Positions 8,925-17,459 of a stretch of 43,664 bases of DNA are shown piece after piece; the stretch's first letter is position 1; the number at the start of each line of letters is the position of its first letter. The DNA is taken from the NCBI GenBank assembly GCA_900545185.1, contig UQYH01000004.1, forward strand, positions 1 to 43,664. The letters run 5' to 3'. The position numbers and the translations under genes are program-made. The stretch comes from an uncultured Eubacteriales bacterium (GTDB taxonomy: Bacteria > Bacillota > Clostridia > UBA1381 > UBA9506). The notes under the pieces are model-generated. The model did not search any database. It saw only the letters and a list, made by a program, of their open reading frames with translations, and had not been told where the DNA came from.

Positions 8925-9728
8925 CTACAGTGCAGCAATCATGCCGCTGACCAAAACCGTAAAGTTTTCGATTGAGGTTTTGGTAAAGTCAAGATGTTTA
9001 ATGCCGCCTGCCAGCCCTGCCGCCATATTCACACAAAACGACAGGCCGAAAATATCCATCCCGGCGTGTGCCGCGGTCAGCACCTCCGGCACGGTGGACA
9101 TGCCCACCGCGTCCGCGCCCAAAACCGAAAGCATGCGAATTTCGGCCGGGGTCTCGTAGCTGGGGCCGGGCATATAGGCATATACGCCCTCTTTTAAATC
9201 GATGCCTGCCTCGTCCGCCACCTGCCGCGCCAGTGTGCGCAGGCTTTTTGTGTAAGCGTCCGTCATATCGTTAAACCGCGGACCGAACGCATCAATATTG
9301 GCGCCGCGCAGCGGCGAATCGTTAAAAAATTTAATATGGTCGGTAATCATCATCAGGTCACCGACGGCAAAATCGGGACGAATCGCGCCGGAGGCATTGG
9401 TCACAAACAGCGTTGTAATGCCCAACAGCTTTAAAACGCGGATGGGAAACACCACCTGCTCCATGGAATACCCCTCGTAATAATGAATCCGTCCCTGCAA
9501 AATCAACACATATTTATCACCGAGATACCCGGCAATCAGCTGTCCCTTGTGATAGGGCGCGGTGCTGACGGGGAAACCCGGAATATCGCCGTAGGGAATG
9601 ACCACGGCGTTTTGCAGCTGCGCGGCAAAGCCACCCAAGCCCGTACCCAAAATCAGCGCAATTTCGGGGTCGCCGCAAATCCGTTCGTTAATATATTCCG
9701 CCGCGCGGGAGAGTTGTGCCATATCCAT
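8925..9728 (-). CDS. Purine nucleoside phosphorylase, inosine/guanosine type
   Basis: This enzyme phosphorolyses purine (deoxy)ribonucleosides to base and (deoxy)ribose-1-phosphate. At 267 residues it matches the trimeric PNP class I family (PunA/PNP I). Signatures are the phosphate loop GTGLGG near residue 28, IPGFPVSTAPYHKG, GRIHYYEGYS, the VTNASGAI segment and GMSTVPEV near the purine site. It lies 43 bases after purL in the same direction, so synthesis and salvage of purines may share a transcript. Which symbol applies (punA, pnp or xapA) cannot be fixed, so I leave it blank. Confidence 0.92.
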   Translation of the reverse strand: MDMAQLSRAAEYINERICGDPEIALILGTGLGGFAAQLQNAVVIPYGDIPGFPVSTAPYHKGQLIAGYLGDKYVLILQGRIHYYEGYSMEQVVFPIRVLKLLGITTLFVTNASGAIRPDFAVGDLMMITDHIKFFNDSPLRGANIDAFGPRFNDMTDAYTKSLRTLARQVADEAGIDLKEGVYAYMPGPSYETPAEIRMLSVLGADAVGMSTVPEVLTAAHAGMDIFGLSFCVNMAAGLAGGIKHLDFTKTSIENFTVLVSGMIAAL

Positions 9729-9771
9729 CCGTTTTACCTGCCTTTCCCAAGCGTTAAACCGCTATCATCTT

Positions 9772-12700
9772 TTATTTAAAATACGCCACGCCGGAAGCAA
9801 AAATCTTTTGATCCTGCTCGCCGTAAATATTTTTCGCCACATTGTCACCACGGCGCTCCGAGTGTGCCATTTTACCCAAAATACGGCCGTCGGGGCTTGT
9901 AATGCCCTCAATGGCATAAACCGATGCATTGGGGTTAAAGGCCGTTTCATAGGTCGGCTTGCCCGAAAGATCCACATACTGTGTGGCAATCTGGCCGCCC
10001 TCTGTCAAGCGGCGCAGCCACGCTTCGTTAGCCACAAACCGTCCCTCCCCGTGGGATACGGGCACCGCATGGATGTCTCCCACCCGTACGCCCGAAAGCC
10101 AGGGCGAAAGGCAGGAAGCCACACGCGTATATACCATTTGCGAAACATGGCGGCCGATGGCGTTATAGGTTAAGGTCGGCGAATCGTCCGTCAGGTCGCA
10201 AATTTTACCGTAGGGCAAAAGACCCAGCTTAACAAGCGCCTGAAAACCGTTGCAAATACCCAGCATTAAGCCGTCACGCTGCTCTAAAAGCTCTGTCACC
10301 GCATTGCGGATGGACGGATTGCGCAGCACCGTGGCGATAAACTTACCCGAACCCTCCGGCTCGTCACCGGCCGAAAAGCCGCCGGGCAGCATAATCATCT
10401 GGCTGTTTTGAATCCGCTTTGTCATCTCGGCCGCCGATTCGATAATATCGGCCGGGGTGAGATTTTTCAAAACAAATACGTCACAGTCCGCACCGGCATC
10501 GGTAAAGGCCTTTTCGGTGTCATATTCACAGTTTGTCCCGGGGAACACAGGAATAAACACGCGCGGCCGCGCAACCTTGTGCTTTGCCACCGTCGGGCAG
10601 TTTGCAATGCCGCTCACGGCCGGGATTGTGCCGCTGCCGCCCTCTGCCTTTGTGGGGAATACACCTTCAAGCGGCGCGCGCCAAGCCGAAAGCAGCTCCG
10701 AAAGGGCAAGGTGCACCGTGCCGATGGTAACAGCCGCTTCCGCACAGGTTGTACCGATACATTCGGCAAACTCAAGCGTCAAATCCGGCTCTGTTTCCAG
10801 CAGAATTGCGCCGGGGTTCGCCGTAAAGAGCCGCTCCGTCTGCGATTCGCATAAGCTGACACCGATTCCGTTACCGGCTGCCATTTTGGTAACAGCCGCC
10901 GCCAAGCCGCCCTCTCCGATGGTGTAAGAGGCGCGCACACTGCCGGATTGAATCAGGTGATATATGCTGTCATATTTTTCTTTTAAATCTTCAAAATCGG
11001 GCAGACCGTCCGCCGTGCGTTTCGGCTCTGCCAGCCACAGTCTGCTGCCCGTGTTCTTCAGCGCACCGCTGACTACGGTGCCAGCCAGGGTCGGGCAAAC
11101 CGCAAACGATACCAGCGTAGGCGGCACGTCCAAATCGTTAAACGAGCCGGACATAGAATCCTTACCGCCGATGGCGGCAATGCCCAGCGCCGTCTGCGCC
11201 CGATAAGCACCCAAAAGCGCCGCAAAGGGCTGTCCCCAGCGCGCAGGGTCGCTGCCGGGACGTGCAAAATATTCCTGAAAGGTCAAATACACCTCACGGC
11301 GGTCACCGCCGGCCGCCACAATTTTGGCAAGAGAATCCACAACGGCATAAATTGCGCCATCAAACGGACTTTCTTTGGAAAGCCGCGGCTGATAGCCAAA
11401 GCTCATCAGCGTGGCCGCGTCTGTCTTGCCCTGTGTGGGCAGCTTGGCCGCCATACAAATTTCGGGCGTTAACTGGTGCTTGCCGCCAAAGGGCATCAAA
11501 ACCGTGCCGCTGCCGATCGAAGCGTCAAACCGTTCGGCCAGACCCTTTTGCGAGCACACGTTTAAATCACCGAGTACCGAAAGCCACTTTTCTTTTATGT
11601 CGGCTGTCGGCTCATTTTCAAAATAGTGCAGTGTCTCCGGCGCCAAAACCGCAACATCGGTGTGCTTCATCGCGCCGTTTGTATTTAAAAATTCACGGGA
11701 TATATCACAAATCAAGCGGCCGCGCCATTGCATTTTCAGCCGCGCTTCCTCTGTTACCACCGCCACACGGGTAGCCTCTAAGTTTTCCTCCTTTGCCAGA
11801 GCAAAAAAGGCTGCTTCATCCTCCGGCGCAATCACAACGGCCATACGCTCCTGCGATTCGCTGATGGCCAGCTCCGTGCCGTCTAAGCCTTCATATTTTT
11901 TGGGTACCTTGTCAAGATCAATAAAAAGTCCGTCCGCCAGCTCACCCACGGCAACAGAAACACCGCCCGCGCCAAAATCGTTACAACGCTTAATCAGGCG
12001 CGCCGCAGCCTCTTTTCGAAACAGTCTTTGCAGCTTGCGCTCCACCGGTGCGTTACCCTTTTGCACCTCGGCGCCGCAGCTTTCCAGCGAATGGTCGTTG
12101 TGCGCCTTAGAGGAGCCTGTCGCACCGCCGCAGCCGTCACGACCCGTACGGCCGCCCAGCAAAATAATCAGGTCGTTCGGTTCGGGACGCTTGCGCACCA
12201 CGTTCTTTTTGGGTGCGGCCGCAATCACGGCGCCGATTTCCATACGCTTGGCCACATAGCCTTCATCATAAATTTCCGTTACCTGCCCCGTCGCAAGGCC
12301 GATTTGGTTCCCGTACGAGCTGTACCCGGCTGCCGCCCCGGTGGTAATTTTCCGCTGCATCAGCTTGCCGGGCAGCGTTTGGCTCAGCGTTTTGCGCGGA
12401 TCGCCCGACCCGGTTACGCGCATGGCCTGATATACGTACGAACGCCCCGAAAGCGGATCGCGAATCGCGCCGCCCAGGCAGGTTGCCGCACCGCCGAAGG
12501 GCTCAATCTCCGTCGGATGGTTGTGCGTTTCGTTTTTAAACATAACAAGCCACGGCTCTGTTTGGCCGTCAATCGTTACGTCTACCTCAATGCTGCAGGC
12601 GTTAATCTCCTCCGATTCGTCCAGCCGCGTAAGATAGCCTTCTTTTTTCAATTGCTTGGCCGCAATGGTGGCCAAATCCATCAAGCACAGGGTTTTGTGC

Positions 12701-13497
12701 TTGGTTTGATACAAAACGCGCCGCGCTTCTTTATAATCGGCCAGCGCCTTGTGCACGCGCTGCGGCGCGGCAGAAAGGTCAATGCTTTCAATTTCGGTCG
12801 AAAACGTGGTATGACGGCAATGGTCAGACCAATAGGTATCAATCATGCGCAGCTCCGTCAGGCTGGGATCGCGCTGCTCGTCCTTTTTAAAATAGTCGCG
12901 GCAAAAACGCAAATCGTCCGCATCCATGGCAAAGCCGTATTGGCCGATTAAGTCCAAAAGCGCCGCATCATCCATTTGGGTAAAGCCCGTAACCGTCGGC
13001 ACATCCGGCGGCACAACCGCCTCCTGCTCTAAGCTTTCCGGCTTCTCGGCCGATACCTCATGCGCCTCTACGGGGTTAATGTAATATTTTTTAACGGCGG
13101 CAAAGTCCGCGTCCGAGATAGTGCCCTCCAGCACAATCACACGTGCGGCCTGTACCTTCGGCCGTTCCCTTTGCGTTAAAAGCTGCACACATTCGGCAGC
13201 CGAATCGGCGCGCTGGTCATATTGACCGGGCAGCAGCGCCACGGTAAAGGTGCGGCAGCCTTCTGTCGGCGGCATCACCTCGTCATACACGGTGTCCACC
13301 GGCGGTTCGCTGAAAATAGTGGTACGGGCAGCGGCAAATGCCTCATCCGAAACACCCTGCACATCATAACGCTGCAAAATCCGCACCCCGGTTAACCCGG
13401 CCGGGTTCAGATTTTCTTTTAAATCACTGAAAAGGTGTGCAGCCTCAACGCGAAAGCCGCTTTTTTTCTCCACAAAAATTCTTCTGACAGTGTTCAT
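9772..13497 (-). CDS. purL: Phosphoribosylformylglycinamidine synthase, single-chain PurL
   Basis: This enzyme converts FGAR, glutamine and ATP to FGAM, the fourth step of de novo purine synthesis. At 1241 residues it is the large form in which PurS-like, synthetase and glutamine amidotransferase parts are fused. The N terminus is the linker/PurS-like region, the central part has HTTFSTEIE, NETHNHPT and a GGRTGRDG-type segment, and the C terminus is a class I amidotransferase. The likely nucleophile is C1082 in GICNGFQALV, followed by PVSHGEGRF. Other purine genes are absent from the neighbourhood except the nucleoside phosphorylase that follows. The start has TAAGGAG. It probably heads the long minus-strand operon. 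Confidence 0.96.
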   Translation of the reverse strand: MNTVRRIFVEKKSGFRVEAAHLFSDLKENLNPAGLTGVRILQRYDVQGVSDEAFAAARTTIFSEPPVDTVYDEVMPPTEGCRTFTVALLPGQYDQRADSAAECVQLLTQRERPKVQAARVIVLEGTISDADFAAVKKYYINPVEAHEVSAEKPESLEQEAVVPPDVPTVTGFTQMDDAALLDLIGQYGFAMDADDLRFCRDYFKKDEQRDPSLTELRMIDTYWSDHCRHTTFSTEIESIDLSAAPQRVHKALADYKEARRVLYQTKHKTLCLMDLATIAAKQLKKEGYLTRLDESEEINACSIEVDVTIDGQTEPWLVMFKNETHNHPTEIEPFGGAATCLGGAIRDPLSGRSYVYQAMRVTGSGDPRKTLSQTLPGKLMQRKITTGAAAGYSSYGNQIGLATGQVTEIYDEGYVAKRMEIGAVIAAAPKKNVVRKRPEPNDLIILLGGRTGRDGCGGATGSSKAHNDHSLESCGAEVQKGNAPVERKLQRLFRKEAAARLIKRCNDFGAGGVSVAVGELADGLFIDLDKVPKKYEGLDGTELAISESQERMAVVIAPEDEAAFFALAKEENLEATRVAVVTEEARLKMQWRGRLICDISREFLNTNGAMKHTDVAVLAPETLHYFENEPTADIKEKWLSVLGDLNVCSQKGLAERFDASIGSGTVLMPFGGKHQLTPEICMAAKLPTQGKTDAATLMSFGYQPRLSKESPFDGAIYAVVDSLAKIVAAGGDRREVYLTFQEYFARPGSDPARWGQPFAALLGAYRAQTALGIAAIGGKDSMSGSFNDLDVPPTLVSFAVCPTLAGTVVSGALKNTGSRLWLAEPKRTADGLPDFEDLKEKYDSIYHLIQSGSVRASYTIGEGGLAAAVTKMAAGNGIGVSLCESQTERLFTANPGAILLETEPDLTLEFAECIGTTCAEAAVTIGTVHLALSELLSAWRAPLEGVFPTKAEGGSGTIPAVSGIANCPTVAKHKVARPRVFIPVFPGTNCEYDTEKAFTDAGADCDVFVLKNLTPADIIESAAEMTKRIQNSQMIMLPGGFSAGDEPEGSGKFIATVLRNPSIRNAVTELLEQRDGLMLGICNGFQALVKLGLLPYGKICDLTDDSPTLTYNAIGRHVSQMVYTRVASCLSPWLSGVRVGDIHAVPVSHGEGRFVANEAWLRRLTEGGQIATQYVDLSGKPTYETAFNPNASVYAIEGITSPDGRILGKMAHSERRGDNVAKNIYGEQDQKIFASGVAYFK

Positions 13498-13627
13498 AAT
13501 TCGCTCCTTACCTCTATTTTTCGTCTATACTGCTTGCAAAAACCAAAAACATCTCTGCTTTGCAAATGCATCTTGCTTTGTGTGCGCCGATGCAGGCAAA
13601 CACATCAGCACCCCTAAAAAGAACCGC

Positions 13628-13658
13628 AAAAAGCGGCCTGTGTGCCGTTCCGCTTTTT
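13628..13658 (-). terminator. Hairpin terminator incorporating the palindromic repeat
   Basis: On the + strand the arms AAAAAGCGG (13628-13636) and CCGCTTTTT (13650-13658) form a perfect 9-base stem. Within it, a nested CGGC/GCCG pair encloses CTGTGT, the family loop. Read on the minus strand it ends in TTTTT, as an intrinsic terminator would. It either ends the membrane-protein transcript or acts as a leader terminator ahead of purL. Confidence 0.7.
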
Positions 13659-13737
13659 GGCTGTGTTTGCTTTTTCATCAAACAATCGTCTGTCTGCTTT
13701 TCGTCTTGCCGTCTTACCGGTTAATACATTCCACACT

Positions 13738-13766
13738 ATTGTATCATATTTCGTCCGATTCTGCAA
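13738..13766 (-). promoter_or_regulatory. Candidate sigma-A promoter upstream of purL
   Basis: On the minus strand, TTGCAG (13766-13761) and TACAAT (13743-13738) are separated by exactly 17 bases. It lies immediately after the stop codon of the upstream membrane-protein gene and points at purL about 240 bases away, with the hairpin terminator in between. Confidence 0.5.
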
Positions 13767-13777
13767 GAAAAAAGCCG

Positions 13778-15256
13778 TTATTTTCTGCAATTTGCAAGAT
13801 CGGCCTCCGTCAGCTCAATCACCTGCATGCCGTCCGCCTTGGGGTCATCCCCTTTTATAACGGGCTTTATGTATTGCGGCGCCAAACTCTGCATACGCGC
13901 ACGGACAGCCCCCGTCAGCGCCCAGTCCGAATCGAACACGCTTTTAACGTGGTCTTTATAAAATGCGTTCTGCTCCGTCGTAATCTCTTCGGGGATGATG
14001 ACGCAGGTAAAATGCTCACCCTTTTTCGAGCCTTCGTCCATCCGCTCTATCACCGTATCCAAAAGCGCTTCATCCTGCATGTGCACACGGCGATAGGTGT
14101 TGTATTCATTCACCGTAGCCGTCATCAGCACAAAGGCCGCCAAAAACAGCACAATCTGCCTTGCATAGCCGCGCAGCAGGCCAAACAGCGGTTCTGCCAT
14201 CAGCGCCAGACCGATAATAGAAACAAACAGGCTTCGCTCCGTCAACCACACAGGGTCTGTCAACACATTGGGTACAAGCGGCGCAAAAAACAAAATCAGG
14301 CCGCCGATTAAAAACAGCCAAACGCGCGCGGCCGTCCATCGCGTGCGCTTGTCTGCAAAAACGGCAATGCAAGCACTTGTGCAAAGCACCAGCAGCAAAA
14401 TGAAAATGCCCCATACACCGTTTGCAAACAACAGCTTCACACCCAGCACACAGCCGCGGACGGTTGATGCGTAAAACAGCGAAAACACCTCTAAAAGCTG
14501 CCGCAAAAGCTCCACGACGCGTCCCGGCAAAGCCGAAAGCGCCAGTCCGCCCGAAGCACGGCTGCCCTGCAAGCCCAGTGCGGCAAAGACCTTATAGTAA
14601 ACAAACATAAGCCCAATATTGACCGCTGAAACCGCAGGCACAAACAGCAGCACGGGTTTTCGGTTTTCGTAAAAGCTCAGCAAAAACAAAAGGCAGGCCG
14701 CCGCCGCAGAAAATACCGATACCGATTCATAAAATCCGCACGAGATAAGCTGAAAAACACAAAACAGCAAAAAGCGGCCAAGGCTTTGCTTTTCCTGTAA
14801 AAATCCGCTTAAAAAGTAAAGAGAGCAGGCGGCAAAAAACGTACCCGTCACCAAACGGGACGAGGCCGAAAGCCAAAAACGACCCTCCATGCCCAGCGGC
14901 AGCAGCATAAAAATAAGCGCAAACAGCGGACTGAGCCGCACCCTCCATCGCGCCAGGGCCTTGCAAAACAGCACGGCCGATGCCACCTGCATGGCCGTTA
15001 TAAGAAGCACCGCCAGCCACATAAACGGCCACATCCGCCCCCAAAAGGCCGGATCCAAAAGGCTGGCAATCGGCCGCGTGGAAAGCGTGCCGATGGTGAT
15101 GTAAATGTGGTGCAAATCGTGATGCGCAGGGTAGCACCAATATTGAATATAATCGTCCAAAATGGGAAAATATCGGAATCCGTATAAAAGATACGGCAAA
15201 AATGCCGCAGCCGCCAAGGAGAGCAAAAGCGCCGTTTCGCGCTTGATTTTACGCAT
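13778..15256 (-). CDS. Polytopic membrane protein, possible GT-C-type glycosyltransferase
   Basis: This 492-residue, highly hydrophobic protein has roughly 10-12 predicted membrane segments. The first membrane helix is followed by FPILDDYIQYW, an acidic pair in the first extracellular loop like that of GT-C glycosyltransferases, where such acidic residues are catalytic. A YNTYRRVHMQ segment and a soluble C-terminal tail of about 90 residues follow the last helix. I cannot assign a named family with confidence; GtrII/DUF-type integral membrane glycosyltransferases are the closest idea. I chose the start at 15256 because AAGGAAGG lies 9 bases upstream; the in-frame ATG at 15265 directly abuts that site. 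Nothing in the neighbourhood identifies a glycan pathway. Confidence 0.6.
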   Translation of the reverse strand: MRKIKRETALLLSLAAAAFLPYLLYGFRYFPILDDYIQYWCYPAHHDLHHIYITIGTLSTRPIASLLDPAFWGRMWPFMWLAVLLITAMQVASAVLFCKALARWRVRLSPLFALIFMLLPLGMEGRFWLSASSRLVTGTFFAACSLYFLSGFLQEKQSLGRFLLFCVFQLISCGFYESVSVFSAAAACLLFLLSFYENRKPVLLFVPAVSAVNIGLMFVYYKVFAALGLQGSRASGGLALSALPGRVVELLRQLLEVFSLFYASTVRGCVLGVKLLFANGVWGIFILLLVLCTSACIAVFADKRTRWTAARVWLFLIGGLILFFAPLVPNVLTDPVWLTERSLFVSIIGLALMAEPLFGLLRGYARQIVLFLAAFVLMTATVNEYNTYRRVHMQDEALLDTVIERMDEGSKKGEHFTCVIIPEEITTEQNAFYKDHVKSVFDSDWALTGAVRARMQSLAPQYIKPVIKGDDPKADGMQVIELTEADLANCRK

Positions 15257-15389
15257 TGTCAACATCCTTCCTTCGGGGCCGCGCTTCTGCCGCGCCGCCC
15301 CGTTAAACCGTGCTTATGTTATACTGTTTTATTGTACCATTTTTTTCCGCACAAGTCAACAAGGCGCAGTCACGTTCAAAACAAAAAAT

Positions 15390-15547
15390 AAGCCTTCCCC
15401 TCAAGGGGAAGCTGGCGCGAAGCGACTGATGAGGTGTAGCGCACAACGTGCGCGTTATATAAAATAACATTGGTTTAGACGGAAACTGCGTTTCCTACAC
15501 CTCATCCGTCACCTTACGGTGACACCTTTCCCTCAAGGGGAAGGCTT
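15390..15547. repeat. MITE-like element with about 50-base terminal inverted repeats
   Basis: The left end (15390-15438) and right end (15496-15547) are imperfect inverted repeats. Both begin with AAGCCTTCCCCT at the outside and reach GATGAGGTGTA at the inside. Each end carries its own small palindrome (CCCCTCAAGGGG; TCACCTTACGGTGA). The 57-base centre has a GCGCACAACGTGCGC hairpin and a GGAAACTGCGTTTCC hairpin. No transposase is encoded. Elements of this kind, with CCCCTCAAGGGG ends, are familiar in gut Clostridia. Confidence 0.7.
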
Positions 15548-15639
15548 AAAAATAACACCATTTCACCTGTCGGTTCGGTCGGTGCTGAATGCTTGCCACC
15601 GGCAAGCAGCACCCCTCAAGGGGAAGGCTCTATCGGCAC

Positions 15640-15678
15640 AAAAAAAGGTTTCCGCAAAACCTGTCGGGTTTAGCGGAA
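15640..15678 (-). terminator. Intrinsic terminator of the YtxC-like gene
   Basis: On the minus strand, TTCCGC-T-AAACC pairs with GGTTT-T-GCGGAA around a CGACA loop, and a run of seven or more T's follows (complement of the A-run at 15640-15646). It lies about 40 bases after the stop codon of the minus-strand gene. Confidence 0.85.
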
Positions 15679-15714
15679 TCCCTTTGAGGCGCCCGTTGTA
15701 TCATTTTAATCCTT

Positions 15715-16551
15715 TTACATATCCTTGCACAATTCACATCCCTCGCAATAGCTTAAGCTGCCCTCAAACACCTGCGCAATGGTGCCGAACAGTTCGTGGT
15801 TGTGTATGGCCTTGCGGTTGTGCACCACAATTTTCTGCGGCGCCAGGGTGATTAAAACACTGATTAACAAATCGTCATAGGCTTCCTCCGTCAGCATCAG
15901 TTCCCCTTCCAAAAAATCCGCAAAGCAGCGCGCGGTAATATCCCGTCCGTCCGCGTCCATCAACACATAGCCGCCGCCCGACCGCACCGCCACATGCACC
16001 AGCGGCGGCCGCTTTTCCTGAATATTCACAAAATATTTTAACAGCTCCACAAATTCCTCATATTCCTTGCGCGTCACATATTCTTCCACAAGACGCTGCG
16101 CCAGCTCCTCCAAAAGGGCTTCGTATTCCTTTAACCGAAAGGCCACAAAGCCGTCAATGCGCATGGTGGTATCCTCTTTCAAATAGTCGTACATACTCAG
16201 CAAAACAGCCTGCTTGCGCGCCGTATACCCCAAAATCGGGTCGTCCATAAAACGGGGCGCGTCCTTTAATACCTCGCGCCGCGCCGCTGCCGATAAATCA
16301 CCGCAGTTTTCATCCAAAATTCGTTTTAACAGCCGATTTTCGTATCGGTCTATAATGTATTCGGCCACAACATTTAAATACTGATCCAGGGCATATACGT
16401 CGTCTGCCGGTTCAAAGGCTATATAGGTAATGGCTTCCTCGTTTTCGTCCTTGGTGACAGAAATGGGGAACGCACATTCGGGATGGTTATACAGCCGCGT
16501 TTGAATCAGGCTGGCATCGCCGCTCAGTCCCAGTGTAATACGGTCAAACAC
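15715..16551 (-). CDS. ytxC: YtxC-like sporulation protein
   Basis: This 278-residue soluble protein resembles the YtxC family of Bacillus and Clostridia, whose members are annotated as putative sporulation proteins of unknown biochemical role. The family fit rests on the overall layout: an N-terminal domain, a helical acidic middle with VEEYVTRKEYEEFVELLKYF (about 170-190), and a C-terminal segment PQKIVVHN with a cysteine pair near the end (CEGCELC). The start is GTG, placed by GGAGGGAG about 11 bases upstream. It has its own intrinsic terminator and lies behind the DUF6873 gene on the same strand. Its presence suggests the host descends from spore-formers. Confidence 0.72.
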   Translation of the reverse strand: MFDRITLGLSGDASLIQTRLYNHPECAFPISVTKDENEEAITYIAFEPADDVYALDQYLNVVAEYIIDRYENRLLKRILDENCGDLSAAARREVLKDAPRFMDDPILGYTARKQAVLLSMYDYLKEDTTMRIDGFVAFRLKEYEALLEELAQRLVEEYVTRKEYEEFVELLKYFVNIQEKRPPLVHVAVRSGGGYVLMDADGRDITARCFADFLEGELMLTEEAYDDLLISVLITLAPQKIVVHNRKAIHNHELFGTIAQVFEGSLSYCEGCELCKDM

Positions 16552-16645
16552 TTATTTTTCACTCCCTCCGGAAAACATGGCATTGGGCAGGCAGGACGTT
16601 TCTCCCTATGCCCGAATACCTGTATTGTTGCCGGATTGGTGGATT

Positions 16646-17368
16646 TTATACGGAAAATGAAGATTTTACCATAAGAATTGTGCCCACATCCGTCAGCGGC
16701 CGATGCGGCACATCACACACACTAAAGCCGCGCGCGGTAATAAAGCTGCGGATGGCGTCACCATTCGGGTGCAGGCGCAAATCGCCGAAAAAGCCGACCG
16801 TACGCGCATCCAAAAGTCCCGACGCACCGCCGATAAAGCCATAGTCGTACCCCGGAAGGCAAATATGCCCCGGCTCAATCTGCAAAACCGAAAGGCCGCA
16901 AGCTGCCGCCGCACGGGCAATGGATGGGTCGGCCGTGATGACGCTGTCGGCAAAGGCCAGCGCCGAGCAGCGCGCATAGCCCTGCGCCACATGATGCCGC
17001 ACAATTCCCCGTTTCTCCAACAAATCCACAATTTGCGGCTCTGCCCCTGCCCATTTGGCAAAGGCAAAGCCGCCGGCATTTAATACATTATATGCAACGT
17101 TTTCGGGATAGTCCCGTCCCGGTGTGATTTTCCCTTGTACCAAAGTAACGCCAAAAGTCGACAAAAGCCGCCGATAGGCCTCATAAACGGGCGGCGCGCA
17201 AATCACGGTGTTCTCTGCGTCCGCGTAAAGCGCCATGTCGGGATGGCAAGACTCCGGCTCGGCAAGAGTCTTGCACGGCACCGAGGGCACAAACGTACCG
17301 AAGCGGCCAAAGGCCTCGCGCAGCGCTTCAATATAACGGCAATCGGCAACAAAAATCGCTTGGTTCAT
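16646..17368 (-). CDS. DUF6873-family (GME-fold) protein
   Basis: This 240-residue protein looks like the DUF6873 family, predicted to share the fold of guanidino-group-modifying enzymes such as dimethylarginine dimethylaminohydrolase. Visible features are N-terminal DMALYADAENTVICAP, a GGFAFAKW segment, HHVAQGYARCSALAFADS, EPGHICLPGYDYGFIGGASG and the C-terminal HPNGDAIRSFI. The cysteines and histidines in these segments could be catalytic, but the reaction is unknown. The start follows AAGGAATG. It is divergent from the DJ-1 gene, and its promoter overlaps that gene's promoter. Confidence in the family is moderate; no function is claimed. Confidence 0.7.
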   Translation of the reverse strand: MNQAIFVADCRYIEALREAFGRFGTFVPSVPCKTLAEPESCHPDMALYADAENTVICAPPVYEAYRRLLSTFGVTLVQGKITPGRDYPENVAYNVLNAGGFAFAKWAGAEPQIVDLLEKRGIVRHHVAQGYARCSALAFADSVITADPSIARAAAACGLSVLQIEPGHICLPGYDYGFIGGASGLLDARTVGFFGDLRLHPNGDAIRSFITARGFSVCDVPHRPLTDVGTILMVKSSFSV

Positions 17369-17390
17369 TCAAAAACATTCCTTTACACTC

Positions 17391-17419
17391 TTGTATTTAT
17401 CTGCATAAACCAGTATAAT
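17391..17419 (+). promoter_or_regulatory. Sigma-A promoter of the DJ-1/PfpI gene
   Basis: TTGTAT (17391-17396) and the perfect -10 TATAAT (17414-17419) are separated by 17 bases. The predicted transcription start near 17426 gives a leader of about 34 bases. It overlaps the divergent promoter on the minus strand. Confidence 0.75.
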
Positions 17420-17440
17420 ATAGGTAAAAGAAAATGTCAA
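17412..17440 (-). promoter_or_regulatory. Sigma-A promoter of the DUF6873 gene
   Basis: On the minus strand, a perfect -35 TTGACA (17440-17435) and TATACT (17417-17412) are separated by 17 bases. The predicted start near 17405 gives a leader of about 37 bases. Its -10 shares four bases with the -10 of the + strand promoter. Confidence 0.75.
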
Positions 17441-17459
17441 CGAAAGGATGACGAATACC

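Larger units (their letters stand above)
13498..13777 (-). other. purL upstream/leader region
   Basis: These 280 bases contain no gene. Read on the minus strand they hold, in order, a good promoter (13766-13738), a strong terminator-like hairpin built from the palindromic repeat (13658-13628), a second GTGC..GCAC hairpin (about 13611-13580), and the purL ribosome binding site. I do not recognise a purine riboswitch or another known riboswitch core here. Confidence 0.5.
15257..15714. other. Intergenic region with a MITE-like palindromic element
   Basis: No gene is seen in these roughly 450 bases. They contain a 158-base inverted-repeat element (15390-15547), a GCTTGCC/GGCAAGC hairpin near 15590-15607, a further half copy of the CCCCTCAAGGGGAAGG repeat end (about 15611-15628), and the terminator of the YtxC-like gene (15640-15678). 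Confidence 0.65.

Noticed and set aside
12028..12951. A 307-codon + strand open frame opposite purL
   Set aside because: It is antisense to well-conserved PurL coding sequence and has no recognisable domain; GC-rich codon bias explains the openness.
13498..13737. Purine or other known riboswitch ahead of purL
   Set aside because: The conserved core bases and three-way junction of known purine or PRPP-type riboswitches were not found; only hairpins of the repeat family and one unassigned hairpin are visible.
13490..14311. A 273-codon + strand open frame across the purL leader and membrane protein gene
   Set aside because: It is antisense to a promoter, a hairpin and a hydrophobic coding region, and has no ribosome binding site or domain.
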